From assembly GCA_947646735.1 (NCBI GenBank), contig CANTFK010000991.1:186001-250000 (forward strand): a stretch of 64,000 nucleotides of DNA, written 5' to 3'. The DNA is from Peronospora farinosa. Taxonomy: Eukaryota; Oomycota; Peronosporomycetes; Peronosporales; Peronosporaceae. The notes beneath the pieces were generated by a model. It saw nothing but the letters and a program-made list of their open reading frames with translations, was not told the DNA's origin and did no database searches. The position numbers were made by a program, and so were the translations under genes. Of this stretch, positions 33,303 to 43,914 are shown piece after piece. Each line of letters begins with the position of its first letter. Within the stretch, counting starts at the first letter, position 1.

Positions 33303-33903
33303 TGTAGCAGAGCTACACAGCTCTTTAGTCAAAGAAAAACGTTAAAGGCTAAAAGCCACTTAGTTTAATGGAACTAATTAAACGACTAAAATGTCTACCC
33401 GTTCCACTGTGAGGGACTTGTTCAGTCTACGAGATTATGCTTACAAGCTTAACAAGCTTGCGGTTCGAAAAGCCAAACGCACAAGGTGCATTAGAAAGCA
33501 AGTCTTATAGACTTGGCTTCTATAACTCATAATGAGAGCTGATTTCATTTATGCATTATGGTATCAAAAAAAACATACCTAAGTACCATACACTAGATTA
33601 CCTACTACAGTATAGCAGTAGTTATAATATGCAGACTTTGTTATTGCACGACGTATCGTCCAAACATCTGTGTACGATGCACTTCGTACAGCGATATCGA
33701 TCATCGAATCCTAACCGATATGAGACGGTATTACCGAATACCGTATCTTGACGCTCATATAGAATACCTTCCTAAAGGGAAGTATCCGAGAGGGTAGTAT
33801 CCTAAAGGAAAGTAATAAGAATACATCTATGCAATATACATAGAATTACAAACATTACAAAATTCTGGATATAATTATCCAGCGATCCTGTAACCCCGCT
33901 ACA
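33303..33903 (-). repeat. Divergent B-family solo LTR with TSD GTGAA
   Basis: 601 bp reading TGTAGCGGGGTTACAGG at 33903 to AGCTCTGCTACA at 33303 on the minus strand. Blocks such as the ACGGTATTACCGAATACCGT palindrome and the TTAATTAGTTCC-type hairpins match B and C LTRs. Perfect GTGAA duplications lie at 33298-33302 and 33904-33908. Copy 2 keeps the empty site (GTGAG at 54622-54626). Confidence 0.9.
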
Positions 33904-34009
33904 GTGAATGCCAAAAGATCCTTAGAAATTCTAGTTTATATGAGATTTAGTTGATTGTTATAAGTGTCTTGTATGAAACGTTACGCCCATTGTTATAACG
34001 TGGCAAGTG

Positions 34010-34155
34010 TTTGGTTATCTACTGGAGTAAAAACAGGCACGTGTGTGGGTCCGAAAGTACCTGTAGCTCCGAAAGTTTCCGTTAATCACAAATTGGGGGA
34101 ACTTTCAGAGCCACAGGTGCCTTTTTTACTCCGTTGATTACCAGTAGATTACCAC
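34010..34155. repeat. Imperfect foldback upstream of transporter copy 1
   Basis: Two arms of about 55-65 bp pair around a centre near 34088: GGAGTAAAAACAGGCAC with GTGCCTTTTTTACTCC, and GTAGCTCCGAAAGTTTCC with GGAACTTTCAGAGCCAC. The same structure is at about 54729-54873 in copy 2. It could be a small foldback element; no target duplication was identified. Confidence 0.5.
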
Positions 34156-34410
34156 TTTACCGTCGTGAGCTTTCCGGATGATCTCCATAACTTCCTGAGA
34201 AAATTCGAAGCGCACGATTGCGAAGAACAGGCATTCCCTGTCATACGCTTTTAGCAGGAGAATGGCCGAACTCTAGCCCGGGAAAGTCGTTTTCGACTAG
34301 AACGGCTACTAAGGATAGTGGTTTACTTCAAGCTAGACATCTCCTAAGCTAAGCATCTTCAAGGCTACTCGCTACGCGTACTAGCATACTGGCCTTCTAT
34401 CACTTCTATC

Positions 34411-34758
34411 CTACAACCTAGTTTTCTCTATATCGCGATGCCGAGATGACAATGGGGTATTTTTGCTCTCGATGATTATTACAAAGCTGCGCAGGGTTCT
34501 GCCGATCATATCTTGTCCCAAATGCATTGACGAGGATTTTATGTGAGAGTCTGTTCGGTGGATGACAACATCGAAATCATTTGTAGAGCACGAGACTTTC
34601 TCAGATGAATAGTAAGATTCTTGTATAACTTGTGCGTAAGATAAGAATCCTATACAATGAGCATTGGGATCCGTGAAAACCAACTGAGTCGAAACCGTAA
34701 TCGGAACACACGATTTAGCGATAGAGCAATCAATGCCAAAAGCGCAAGTCTCAGACAA
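34411..34758 (-). pseudogene. Unrecognised minus-strand frame, copy 1
   Basis: A 115-codon frame; the same sequence is in copy 2 (55067-55399), where it runs on longer at its C-terminus. One T more in a T run here (near 34424) shifts the last codons, and one base differs near the start in copy 2, so the two copies are broken at opposite ends. Further decayed, gene-like minus-strand sequence seems to continue to about 34150. No family was recognised; it may be a gene relic. Confidence 0.3.
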
Positions 34759-34778
34759 GAGGGCTGCTACAGCCCTCT
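34758..34778. repeat. Perfect 9-bp hairpin upstream of transporter copy 1
   Basis: AGAGGGCTG-cta-CAGCCCTCT; it is also at 55476-55496 in copy 2. Confidence 0.6.
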
Positions 34779-34783
34779 GGTTT

Positions 34784-35396
34784 TACTCGTGATGATAAAC
34801 TGAACGTCATTTTAAGTGCTTGTGACTATCTTCGATAGCAGTATGCTTCTACCAAGATTATATCATTCTTCTTCTACCTGGCTCATTCTGCTGACTCATT
34901 CTGTTGGCTCGAGACGTCGGGCTTTACAGGGGACACTCCGCAAAAGACACTTGTAATCGGTGGTCCATCCCAGGGTGCATGCAGGGCGTTGATGTCGCGG
35001 CAAGCGCCGGTTACCACCCGACTGACCGCTGACGCATCTGAGTGGGCCGATAGCCTCACGTTCTTCGCAAGTTCGCTTCGTGGGACCGGGATTTGCGCTA
35101 AGCGAACGAGTAGGCGACAAGAAGGCAAACGTAGAATTGCAGAAAATAGATGAGGGGTGACGTTTTTGGACGTCGTGCCCCCATCCCGGGGTTCTTGGTT
35201 GTTGCTCCCTTGCAGTTCGCATGCTGCGTTGCCTTTCGTAGCAAATGCAGCGAAAAGTAGGCATCCCCCTATTACCTGGAGCCCCACTTTTGGGGGACTT
35301 CCCATCCAAGGAAAGGAGACAGGTGACCCGGCTATTAAAAAGTCTTTGTCTCGTAGCCGTTGTCGCTCGAAAGCCAAAATTTGGAGGTGCTGGATT
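34784..35396 (+). other. 613-bp segment present only in copy 1
   Basis: Absent from copy 2, where the flanks join directly (CTCTGGTTT then CACTTTTGC). It is either an insertion here or a deletion there; no flanking duplication was seen. Two long minus-strand frames overlap in it but resemble no known protein. It lies between the far upstream region and the transporter start. Confidence 0.6.
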
Positions 35397-35407
35397 CACT
35401 TTTGCAA
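35395..35407 (+). promoter_or_regulatory. Candidate initiator of transporter copy 1
   Basis: TTCACTTTTGCAA resembles the oomycete initiator pattern (TCAYTYY followed by CAW). It lies 89 bases before the chosen ATG and is kept in copy 2 (55499-55511). Confidence 0.3.
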
Positions 35408-35495
35408 CAGCGCCAGAGTCCCGATTTCAAATAGCTGTGAAAGTCGAGTTCGGTCCGCCTGGAGGGTTAAGTATTCGAAGTTCTGCGGCGAAAAG

Positions 35496-37067
35496 ATGGA
35501 GTTCACTCCGTCAAGTAGTAGCTTAAGCCACGTCTGGTTAGTGCCATCGCCTTTAACTACCAGGACAGCACCAATTCAGAACATCTCAAGCCTCCAACCA
35601 ACTCGGAGACTCTACGCCAACATTCTCGTGGCAGTTTTACAAGCGGTGCAATTCGGATGGTCCACTTCGCAAATGAACAACTCAATTTTCAATAACGAAC
35701 AGGATTGCATCGCAAGACCCGTCGTACCCGGCACGTGCCTCATGTTCCCCGGACATACTAAGACAGAGTGGACTATTGCCGTCAGCTCCTGGATCGTAGG
35801 TGGTATGATCGGCAGTCTTTTGACCGGACGTGCCTCCAACAAGTTTGGACGAAAGCCTACCATGATGGCAAACTGCCTTTTCATGCTTGCAGGTGGAGTC
35901 GTGCAGGCATCTTCCAGCACCATTACTATATTCACCGTTGGGCGTGTCTTCGCAGGCATTGCAGCTGGTGGTTCGACCGCTGTTATCCCTGGATTTATCG
36001 GCGAAATCTGTCCGCCGCACCTCCGGAACAAGTTGGGTGTGTGTTTCCAGATTTCCATCACATTGGGTCATCTACTTGTTGCGATCACCTTCTTCTTCGC
36101 CAGCACTAGTACTGGTTGGAGGTATATCGCAGGATTCCCTATTGTACTGGCATTGCTTTTCTTGGGACTGGCACCTTTTGTTCTCGTGGAAAGCCCCGCG
36201 TGGTTGTTGATGGCAGGTCAGCCGGTGCTTGCCGAGCTAGCGCTGGCTCATCTCTATGGTTCGGAGAACGTGCATTTGATAAAGACCTGGATGGACCAGG
36301 ACGAAGCGGCTCCTAGAGTGGGCATTGGTAGTGAGTATGTCATGCCGATGCAAGACTTGGCGATGTCGATGTCTCCAGAAACACCCAAGCAGCGCAACGT
36401 CACCCGACTGTTATCACCTGCACTCATTCGGCAGCTACTGGTAGCAATTGGCGTGGCTGGAACCCAGCAGCTCACGGGTGTTAATGCTGTCTTCTTTTAC
36501 TCGTCTGGAATCTTCAAGCAGGCGGGACTCGCAGACGGCCGCATCGGTGTCTTGCTAGTCAATTTTGTGAATGTCCTACCGTCCTTGTTTTGCGGGCTGC
36601 TAGCTGCGCGTGTGGGTAATCGCATGCTCATCTTGTGCGGATTGGTGGGAATGTTTTGTAGCGCAGTCGGCATGACGGCTGCACTGGTTGGCCATGTGCC
36701 TGCGCTTGCTATCGTCTTTACAGCACTCTACGTTACAACGTTCAGTTCAAGTCTCGGACCGTTGGCATGGGGAGTCATGGCGGACCTTTTTCCGGACGAT
36801 GTTCGAGCCATGGGATGTTCCATTTGTGTAGGTTGTAGCTGGCTGTGTAGCCTTGCCGTGGGTCTATGCTATCCGTATGTTGCCGCTGTTTTCGGCATCT
36901 ATAGCTTCGTGCCTTTCATGTGTACCGTTACGATCGCGTTCCTCTTTGTACAAAATTTCGTGCCGGAGACGTATGGTAAGACCATACAAGAGATTCAAGA
37001 TGAGTTTGACGCGCTACGATGTAAGAAAAGCCGAGATCATATTAACCAGATTGCCGTACTAGAATAA
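35496..37067 (+). CDS. MFS sugar porter-type transporter, copy 1
   Basis: A 523-residue intronless membrane protein of the sugar porter (SLC2-like) family, expected to move a hexose or related sugar across the plasma membrane; the substrate cannot be told. Family signatures in order: GRASNKFGRK (111-120, loop 2-3), VGR (148-150), FIGE (167-170), ESPAWL (232-237), QQLTGVNAVFFYSS (324-337, helix 7) and PETYGKTIQE (490-499, tail). Hydrophobic segments fit twelve helices. The ATG at 35496 is chosen because it is shared by both copies; an in-phase extension to 35157 lies in copy-1-only sequence. The protein is identical in copy 2. Confidence 0.88.
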   Translation: MEFTPSSSSLSHVWLVPSPLTTRTAPIQNISSLQPTRRLYANILVAVLQAVQFGWSTSQMNNSIFNNEQDCIARPVVPGTCLMFPGHTKTEWTIAVSSWIVGGMIGSLLTGRASNKFGRKPTMMANCLFMLAGGVVQASSSTITIFTVGRVFAGIAAGGSTAVIPGFIGEICPPHLRNKLGVCFQISITLGHLLVAITFFFASTSTGWRYIAGFPIVLALLFLGLAPFVLVESPAWLLMAGQPVLAELALAHLYGSENVHLIKTWMDQDEAAPRVGIGSEYVMPMQDLAMSMSPETPKQRNVTRLLSPALIRQLLVAIGVAGTQQLTGVNAVFFYSSGIFKQAGLADGRIGVLLVNFVNVLPSLFCGLLAARVGNRMLILCGLVGMFCSAVGMTAALVGHVPALAIVFTALYVTTFSSSLGPLAWGVMADLFPDDVRAMGCSICVGCSWLCSLAVGLCYPYVAAVFGIYSFVPFMCTVTIAFLFVQNFVPETYGKTIQEIQDEFDALRCKKSRDHINQIAVLE

Positions 37068-37261
37068 ACTTCTTAGTAGAAGTACGACGGATTGAATACT
37101 TGCCAGTTTGATTGCTATTCCATTCCTAATGTTCATATCCATATCCATATCGTTTTCTAACGGTACAACACACACTATTCTTGTGGTATCCTAATCACAA
37201 CACATTGCAGAAGATACCCCATTACAAGAATTGACTTATCGGCTAGTGTCAATGACGTCCT

Positions 37262-37460
37262 CACACGTGCCTCATGTTTCCTTGTCACTCGAAACTGGAG
37301 TAAACATTCGCCGTGAACGTCTGGATCTTAGGCGCTGTGATCGGCTCGCTGTCCTACAGCCGCTTCAGCGCAAACAGACTTTGATGTTAAATTGCATCTT
37401 TATGATTATGGATGATATCGTGCAGGCGTCCGAGTATTCATCGGGTGGGATGAATGGGGT
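37262..37460 (+). pseudogene. Decayed MFS transporter relic, copy 1
   Basis: About 200 bp resemble the transporter's codons 79-138. CACGTGCCTCATGTT matches its TCLMF codons; a GGCGCTGTGATCGGCTCGCTG part matches GGMIGSL, and ATCGTGCAGGCGTC matches VVQAS. The middle is shortened and the frame broken. It is also present in copy 2, so it predates the duplication and records an older tandem gene. Confidence 0.65.
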
Positions 37461-38831
37461 TGGCCACATTCATTACAATCTAAGTTTAGATGATCACATC
37501 ATTCTTGCAGCACACACAATTTGAATTGTCATACTCTTGCGTGTATTAAGCAAGCACTGACGCGAATGTACGATATCAATTGCGATGCAAAAATGTTGCG
37601 CGCGACGCAGACCGACCTCTCAAGCCAATATTTAAAGTTTCAGAGCTGTTCCCAGCGGATTGTGGTGTGATGGCGGATCACTGAGCCGTATTCAATAGAA
37701 ACTGCGATTTCGATCGCTCCACCCAGACATCGTCAATATGGCAATGATCTCGAGCTTAAATGTGTAATGGATGCGGTCAATCCAATCCAGCCTTGTAACG
37801 ATAGTGTATGGTTTCCTGCATGACGTTAAGGATTCTTGTGGCGAGGAACGACGGGTACTCCTGGTCGCGAAAGGGCCCTTGAAAGCAGTGAAGGAGGCAG
37901 AGAAAAGCAAGGAAATGCAGACCTAAATCGAGTTAACAAGATGTGGATCTCATGCGAGAACTGGGTTGGTCGATTGGACAAACTCAAGGATTCACTGACG
38001 GAGCCTCGCAAGAAAGTGGTGATGGAAATGAAGAAACTGGGGGATCATTCGATGACCCTACAAGTTTGTTGGAATCAGCCCTTGAACAAGGCGCAAGAAA
38101 AAATATCAGGACTCCTTGTCTGATCAAAGAAGATACCAAGGTGCGGTGCCTCGAGGGTTAGTGCCGATCGCCAGTTTTTATATCAACGTCGCGACTATGG
38201 CAACGAGAATGTGCTGCCGATGCGGCCGATGGAGATTTGCGTGAGGAACAAGTACAAGGTAGCGAGCCAATTATATAACGCACTTGGACCTACGATGTAT
38301 AGCGCCAGAGTGGGCTTCTGATATCCAGTAGAAATTAATATTTTGATGATTCGATGGGGCAGAATTGTACCAAAGGCTAGAATCAGTTTTTGGAGTGGGG
38401 ACGGCTTTTAACATGCAAGTTGTCGGGGCTCAGTCGAATTGCGATTCTACTGGTCGGAAAATGTCAAGGGGGATTCACTTGGTCAATGGCTGAATAGTAT
38501 GATTGAGATTTAGTTTAATTGACAAGTTGAAGCATGGTGGAGTCAGACTACAACGCTTTGGTTTGCTATGGATTGTACTCACGACCACTGGCATACGCAG
38601 TCCAATGATCCATGAAAATCGTGGATTGTACTTGTAATGTAAGTAGACGCTGTCACTGAAGCATGACAGTGGAGAATCGAATTATTTGGTCCTCAACAAT
38701 AGTCCAATATGCAACATGAGATTATGCAAGTGAGGTTTAGTAGACAATTGAGCAGAGGCAGAGCGATTGTGACTTAGCTAAAATACATCCCTACTTTAAT
38801 TAAGTAAGCTCTATGTTAAAGCTAACCTTCT
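37461..38831 (+). other. Downstream part of the duplication, no gene recognised
   Basis: Short frames (37692-37910 minus; 37836-38161 plus) show no recognisable domain. The stretch around 37840-37925 (KGPLKAVKEAEKSKEMQ in one phase) looks protein-like but is stop-ridden and may be relic. The rest appears non-coding. It is repeated at 57572-58944. Confidence 0.4.
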
Positions 38832-39345
38832 TCTAAAGTATCCATAATTACTTTTGACCTTTCACTTGGGTGCGATACACAAAGGTGATCCACCCCCGTG
38901 AATGTGATATCCATTAATGGATTCACATGAGAAGGGATGACGCTAGTTGAAGCTAGGCATCAAGACGTCCCAGAAGGACGTCAGTTGCGATCTTAAATCT
39001 AGATTCAAGTTCATGCGACAGGATACGCTTCTAAAGAGTCGCGTATTCGATCTATATACATATATAGCCAATCAGTAGTTAAGTATATATTTAGTTATAA
39101 TTCATTAAATATAGCTCAGTCTTGAATTTGCTAAATCCAAAGCACCGCGCACGAGAAGCTAAAAAGCTTCTACTTGACGTCGGTGCCTTCTTGTCTTAGA
39201 AGTTCGTTGCAATATCGCTTAAGCGAGAGACAACTGGTGGTACGACTGATTAATCAGTTGACCAACCTCCTAACCACCCTCGCACGCGAAGGTAAGACGG
39301 TCTGACCGCTTCCTCGCTTGTGCGTAAGGTGTGTGCCCGTCTACA
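38832..39345 (+). repeat. 5' LTR of D2, 5'-truncated
   Basis: Matches the 3' LTR from its base 55 on (TCTAAA-GTATCC) and ends CCCGTCTACA. It lacks the 30-bp segment seen near the end of the 3' LTR. The truncation point is the end of the segmental duplication. Confidence 0.88.
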
Positions 39346-39347
39346 CT

Positions 39348-39356
39348 TGGTAGCAC
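39348..39356 (+). promoter_or_regulatory. Primer-binding site of D2
   Basis: TGGTAGCAC two bases after the LTR end, as in A, D and C. Confidence 0.65.
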
Positions 39357-39460
39357 TAGTAGTCCTTCCCACGACCCGTCTCTCTGATCGTGCGTGTGGT
39401 TGACATGGTCCTTAATATGAAATGGAGTGCCTTCCTTCACCTCTCCCAACATCATAGGAG

Positions 39461-40512
39461 TTGGCAGAGCATATGGCGCAGGGACTTGGCGAACAAGCCC
39501 TGGTCAACCTCTTGCATTGTTCTCCTGAGCAACATGTTGCTCAGTTGGAGCAATTTGGGGCGTTTGTGCTCGGACAGCGTAGAAACGCGTCCGAGGTAAA
39601 CAGCCAAGCCACCGCCGAGTCCATCAATAAGACTCAGGATGAGCTTAGGCTTGAGCAGGCACGTAATGAGGCGCTCAACAGAACTTTTGAGACGCCCTCT
39701 GCCCGGCCTGCTCAACCGAGGCCCATTCGGATGGACCCTCCGAAGTTCTATGGAACTACCCTCACACGATTGTTCACTGGCTATTAGCAGTTGAGCAATG
39801 TGGAGTGGCTCCGCTCATCGAAGACGACACCAGAATGGTGTCGTATGCCATGTCAAGTTTGCGTGGCAAAGCGTCAGAGTGGGCATACTCTTCGCTAATG
39901 GAAAATGCTGATGCGTTTCTATCATGGACTATCTTTCAAAACAAAGATTTGCACCATGTATCAGCCGCCTAACAACGAAGTGTTGCTTATGACGCGCTTC
40001 TTTGAAGCACGACAGGCGAAACGCTCTCTGCAAGAATTTGTGCAGGAGATGCGTTCGCTGTCGGCGTCCAATAATGGGGAACCGATACCGGAACGTATTA
40101 AGGTGACCACGTTCATGAATGGTCTACGGCACGGCCTATCGCGTCAGGACCTTTTCAGAAAGGTGCCGGCGACGATGGAAGAGGCAATTGACATTGCCTT
40201 AGTTGAGGAGCAATCCTACAACAGCGCCTCGGCGACAGCCTACTACAGGCGTCGTCCGAGAGGTCTGATGCCACTCCTATGGAGTTAGGCAATGCAGATG
40301 TGATCTGCTACAAGTGCGGCAAGCGAGGCCATATGATGGCTCGCTGCTATGCCAAAGTAGCTGCTGGTGCTAAGGCAGCCAGCAAAAGGTCTCCCAACCC
40401 GAAGGATGGTTCGAAGAACCGTGCACGTCGCACGGGCTCAGATTTGGCCTCCGACAGTCGGGAAATGCAGGAGCGCAGTAGGGGCGGGATGCCCTACTGT
40501 CGCGGACTCTGA
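39461..40512 (+). pseudogene. Gag of D2
   Basis: Pieces 39461-39787, 39790-40288 and 40279-40512 correspond to the D gag. The CAG codon that is TAG in D is intact here. Capsid motifs (SLQEFVQEMRSLS, TTFMNGLRHGLSRQD) and the knuckle CYKCGKRGHMMARC are identical to D, as is the phase break between them. An extra shift near 39780 is private to this copy. Confidence 0.83.
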
Positions 40513-40543
40513 AGCTACCCCTAAGTAGAGAGGGATCGAACAA

Positions 40544-40766
40544 ATGGGTAGCATAGTCCCTGAGGTTCCGAAAGGTCGGACCTCAACCCTTTTGGTCTAT
40601 AGCGCTCGAGAACGAGGCTTTGACCAAGTGATGACCCTTCTCGTGAATTTGGGTGCATCACAGAATTTTGTGAAATTCGCGGTTCTGAAAAAGTGTCCGG
40701 CAAGTTATGAGTCGCTTTGCCAGGATGGCAAGCGAGAAGAGATGATCGTTTGAATAGCGAACGTTG
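40544..40766 (+). pseudogene. Protease N-part of D2, active site altered
   Basis: LLVNLGASQNFV carries NLG in place of the retropepsin DSG, as in D. It stops after GKREEMIV at 40753; family-D sequence can be followed to about 40766 (GCGAACG). The rest of the protease is at 46648-46800. Confidence 0.8.
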
Positions 40767-40856
40767 CTGTGTAATAGTCGATTAGGGGATTTGGCTAAGT
40801 CCATGTAACAATTTGCTCGATAAATCCGGAGCCGAGTTATTGGGACTTTTCTCGCC

Positions 40857-40945
40857 AACGGTTGAATTCCTTTCCCATAACGGTCGGATCTCTTTCTCAT
40901 AACGGTCGGTTTCCTTTCTCATAACGGTTGGATCCCTTTTCCTCA
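40857..40945. repeat. Four-copy 22-bp tandem repeat
   Basis: Four units of the form CGGTYGGATYCCTTTCTCATAA in the foreign insert of D2. The stretch 40767-41220 around it has no other recognisable feature. Confidence 0.75.
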
Positions 40946-41219
40946 TTAAGTCACTTACTAGAATGACTTATTGGGTTTGATGAAGTCGATCTCAATTCAT
41001 GGACGATCGAATGGAAAAGTACCATTGAATCAATATCGTTTATTTGCTTGTTTGATAAAACGAATGAAGAAGGGATCAATGGTATCGAAGACGATGATGA
41101 TATGGATTGATATATACTTAAGGTGAAGATACATGTCATGGATCAAATTTCTGAATTATATTGGATTATACTGGATTCCAGTATCGGTTGATCCAATTAG
41201 ATGGATTGATTTTGAGAGG

Positions 41220-43246
41220 ATTATACGTGAATGTGGAATAGTGGAATTTCGCAAAGTGTAAATTGCGAGTACTTTCCACATCGGTGCCGCTTGACGGCAT
41301 ACAGTCAGACCACAAAGGATTTTTGCTTAGATTTAGAGACCCGGACCACCCAAATATAGTACACAAGCCGCCCAAGTATACCGGGGTCCATCGTATGCGC
41401 GTCAGCAAGCTCGCAAATTTATCGTTTGTAAATAGAACGTGTTTGCCGCTGATATGGAGGATAAATTTAATAAAAGGAGAAGATATATCGGAACGATGGA
41501 ACCGTTTGAAAATGTAAATTGTGGTTGGAATAACCCGGCTAAAATGCACCATTCGCCACGCTAGAACGAGCACGTATCAACGCAAGCTCCGAAGAAGGTA
41601 TCACAAGTTACATCAGCTTCAGCAGCTACGAAATCAGCCCGACGAGGGCAATCGGACATTATTCGCCTTCGACCTCATAACGACTTAATGCAACGACATT
41701 ACGCGCAAAATTTCGAATCTGAAACGGGAACGTATTCGATATAAAACATCTCTACTATTTCAGTCGCATGCGTGGCGTCCCGGACAAACTACGAGGGAAC
41801 TTTTCTGGCGAATATCGACAAAATTTGACGACCATGTTTTTCCAACACTCCGGGGCAACGATGGTAGGGCTGTTGCTACAGCACAGGAAAAAGAAAATAC
41901 AATGGCTGCAGCTTGGAAACCAATTATGATTAAGGTCTCGCTGTGGAGACCCGTATGGACAACGTTATTGAGTGGATGCCTCAGGCGAGGTAAATGCCTA
42001 CAGAGTTGTTTGATACACTATGCTGATAACGGAGGACACAGTAGCCCAGGCAATTTGCGCCTGCAAACCGGGAAAAGATTGTGGCTCGTACCAACTGGGC
42101 AACGATTTGTTTCGAGATTATATAATCGAAATGACTTTGATCCTTACTACACTATATTGCCAGTGGTATGCGCAATAACTATCTCCGGCATCGTTCACTG
42201 AGGCCAATTTTATTTGTTTAAAGAAGTCTGAAGATTAATGGAATTCGCTCAATTACCGACCACTGGCTCTCCTCACTTTGAATTATAAAGTTATCATGCG
42301 AATTGTCGCAATGGCTATACGAAAGGTGTTGAACGATCGACTTAATAAAATCCAATCTGGGTTTGTCCCGGGACGCACGATTCACACCACTCTGGACTGC
42401 TATGCTTTGGCACGACATATGGCGCTATACAGGCCGGAAGCGCGTAACGCGTTGGCCTTACTGTTAATTTTTTATAAGGCTTATGACAGCCTTGACCGAA
42501 ATTTCATGGTAAAGGGACTTAAGTGTCACGGTTTTCCACTACGTTTGATCCAAGTTATAAGACTACGCACAAGCACCAGTGTGCGCTTCTTAGTTGATGG
42601 CGCCCTCTTATCCCGAATACAAGTAACAAGGGTTTCCGGCAAGGATGTCCGATGGCACCTTGCCTATTCATCCACGAGCTAGAACCATTGTATTTAAAGC
42701 TGAATGGGGGTGAGGTTTAATCTGGAATTTTAGTGGTAACTGAATCAGCATCACAAGCGCTTCAAATGGATGGGTTGCTGATGTTACCACAGTCTATTTG
42801 CGCCACTCGGCGGATTCAAACAAAGTTTTAGACGTTATTTGTGACTGCGGAGAAGGATCAGTTCTTTTCAAATGAAAGCAAAACCGTAGCCATACCATTA
42901 CAACCGGACGGATTCAGCGACGACATCACATGGGCAAGCCGTATATAGCTTCAGAGAACTACAGCCACCACTCGCTATCTTAGCATTTCAGCGAGTTGTA
43001 AAGATTACGTAGAGGCAGCATTGGCTTCGGCCGAGCACCAAATCGTCATTCGCATCAGATTAACGAGTCACAAAACGCTTTCAGTTCGGCAGAGAGCAAA
43101 AGTCGCAGCTGCGGTCATACTACCCAAGCTCTTTTATATTGCTCGCCATTGCTGGCCTACTACACAAATAGTGAAGCGCTATGACCGTCTTATTAAAACT
43201 TTGTCTGGGCCAGTTTATTTGTGGAGGATGCCCCGAAACATGATCC
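41220..43246 (+). pseudogene. L1-like LINE relic
   Basis: Piece 41263-41517 holds the end of an endonuclease (GIQSDHKGFLLRF with the SDH motif) and the start of the following linker. 42230-42690 holds RT motifs: NYRPLALLTLNYK, IQSGFVPGRTIHTTLDC, FYKAYDSLDR (the first catalytic Asp of LDFxKAYD reads Ile), VRFLVDGALL and, across a shift, GCPMAPCLF. The 43021-43254 frame gives the tail. It is strongly decayed; the element is probably of the L1/Tx1 group. Confidence 0.75.
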
Positions 43247-43914
43247 ATGGATGACATAGGAACTAGAAATGATGCCTATGTAACCAATTTAAAGCATAAA
43301 ATCAGGAGATGTCCTTCACGCTACATCAGTGCACGTGGTGTCGGTCCTTCTGTCGATACTAATGCACATGGTGTCGGTTCTTCTGTTGACACCACGCAGG
43401 AGGCTTTAGACCGCAAAGTATTGCGTCTTGCTCCTGATCGCAAGCCGTGGATGCTATCTCAGCATCTGCTTGATCGTTGGTCTGGGAAGACCAACGAAAG
43501 GTTCCTCATACCGTTGTGTGATGCGTCAAAGCTTCACGGCCTTGACGCCAGTGAGAAGAACATTTGCACTGAGAACGATTATTACATCGATGTATTTCTT
43601 AAGCATCGATGGTGTGGCCCACACAAAAAGCGTGAGGCTGACGCGTTCCTCCATCTTGGAACGCGTTTATCACCAACGTCTTAAACGTTGGGAAAGAGGC
43701 TTGGTTTCATAGACTTTATGCTAGCCGCAATAAGTTTGAAAAACGAAGTACGTCCGGTGCATGCTATCGTTTGCACCGGTTATCTAGAGAGGCAGGCCTG
43801 TTATGCCTCTCTTAGAGCAACCCATGCCCGAGGTGTCTGAGCACCTCTTAAAGAGCGCCTAAGGAGGCTTACCTCCTTACTGAGCCCTGGTGGAGGGCTC
43901 GCATCTCTTCTGAT

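Larger units (their letters stand above)
33904..38831 (+). repeat. Segmental duplication, copy 1 (sugar porter unit)
   Basis: Near-identical in direct orientation to 54622-58944. Differences seen by eye are few point changes and small indels, except a 613-bp segment (34784-35396) present only here. The right edge coincides with the truncated 5' LTR of D2. Confidence 0.93.

Noticed and set aside
34883..35399. Two overlapping minus-strand frames of about 165 codons as genes
   Set aside because: They overlap each other, have no recognisable domain, and are absent from the near-identical copy 2; coding cannot be supported.
35157..35495. 113-residue N-terminal extension of transporter copy 1
   Set aside because: Most of it lies in sequence missing from copy 2, lacks sugar porter features, and a shared ATG at 35496 gives a normal-length protein.
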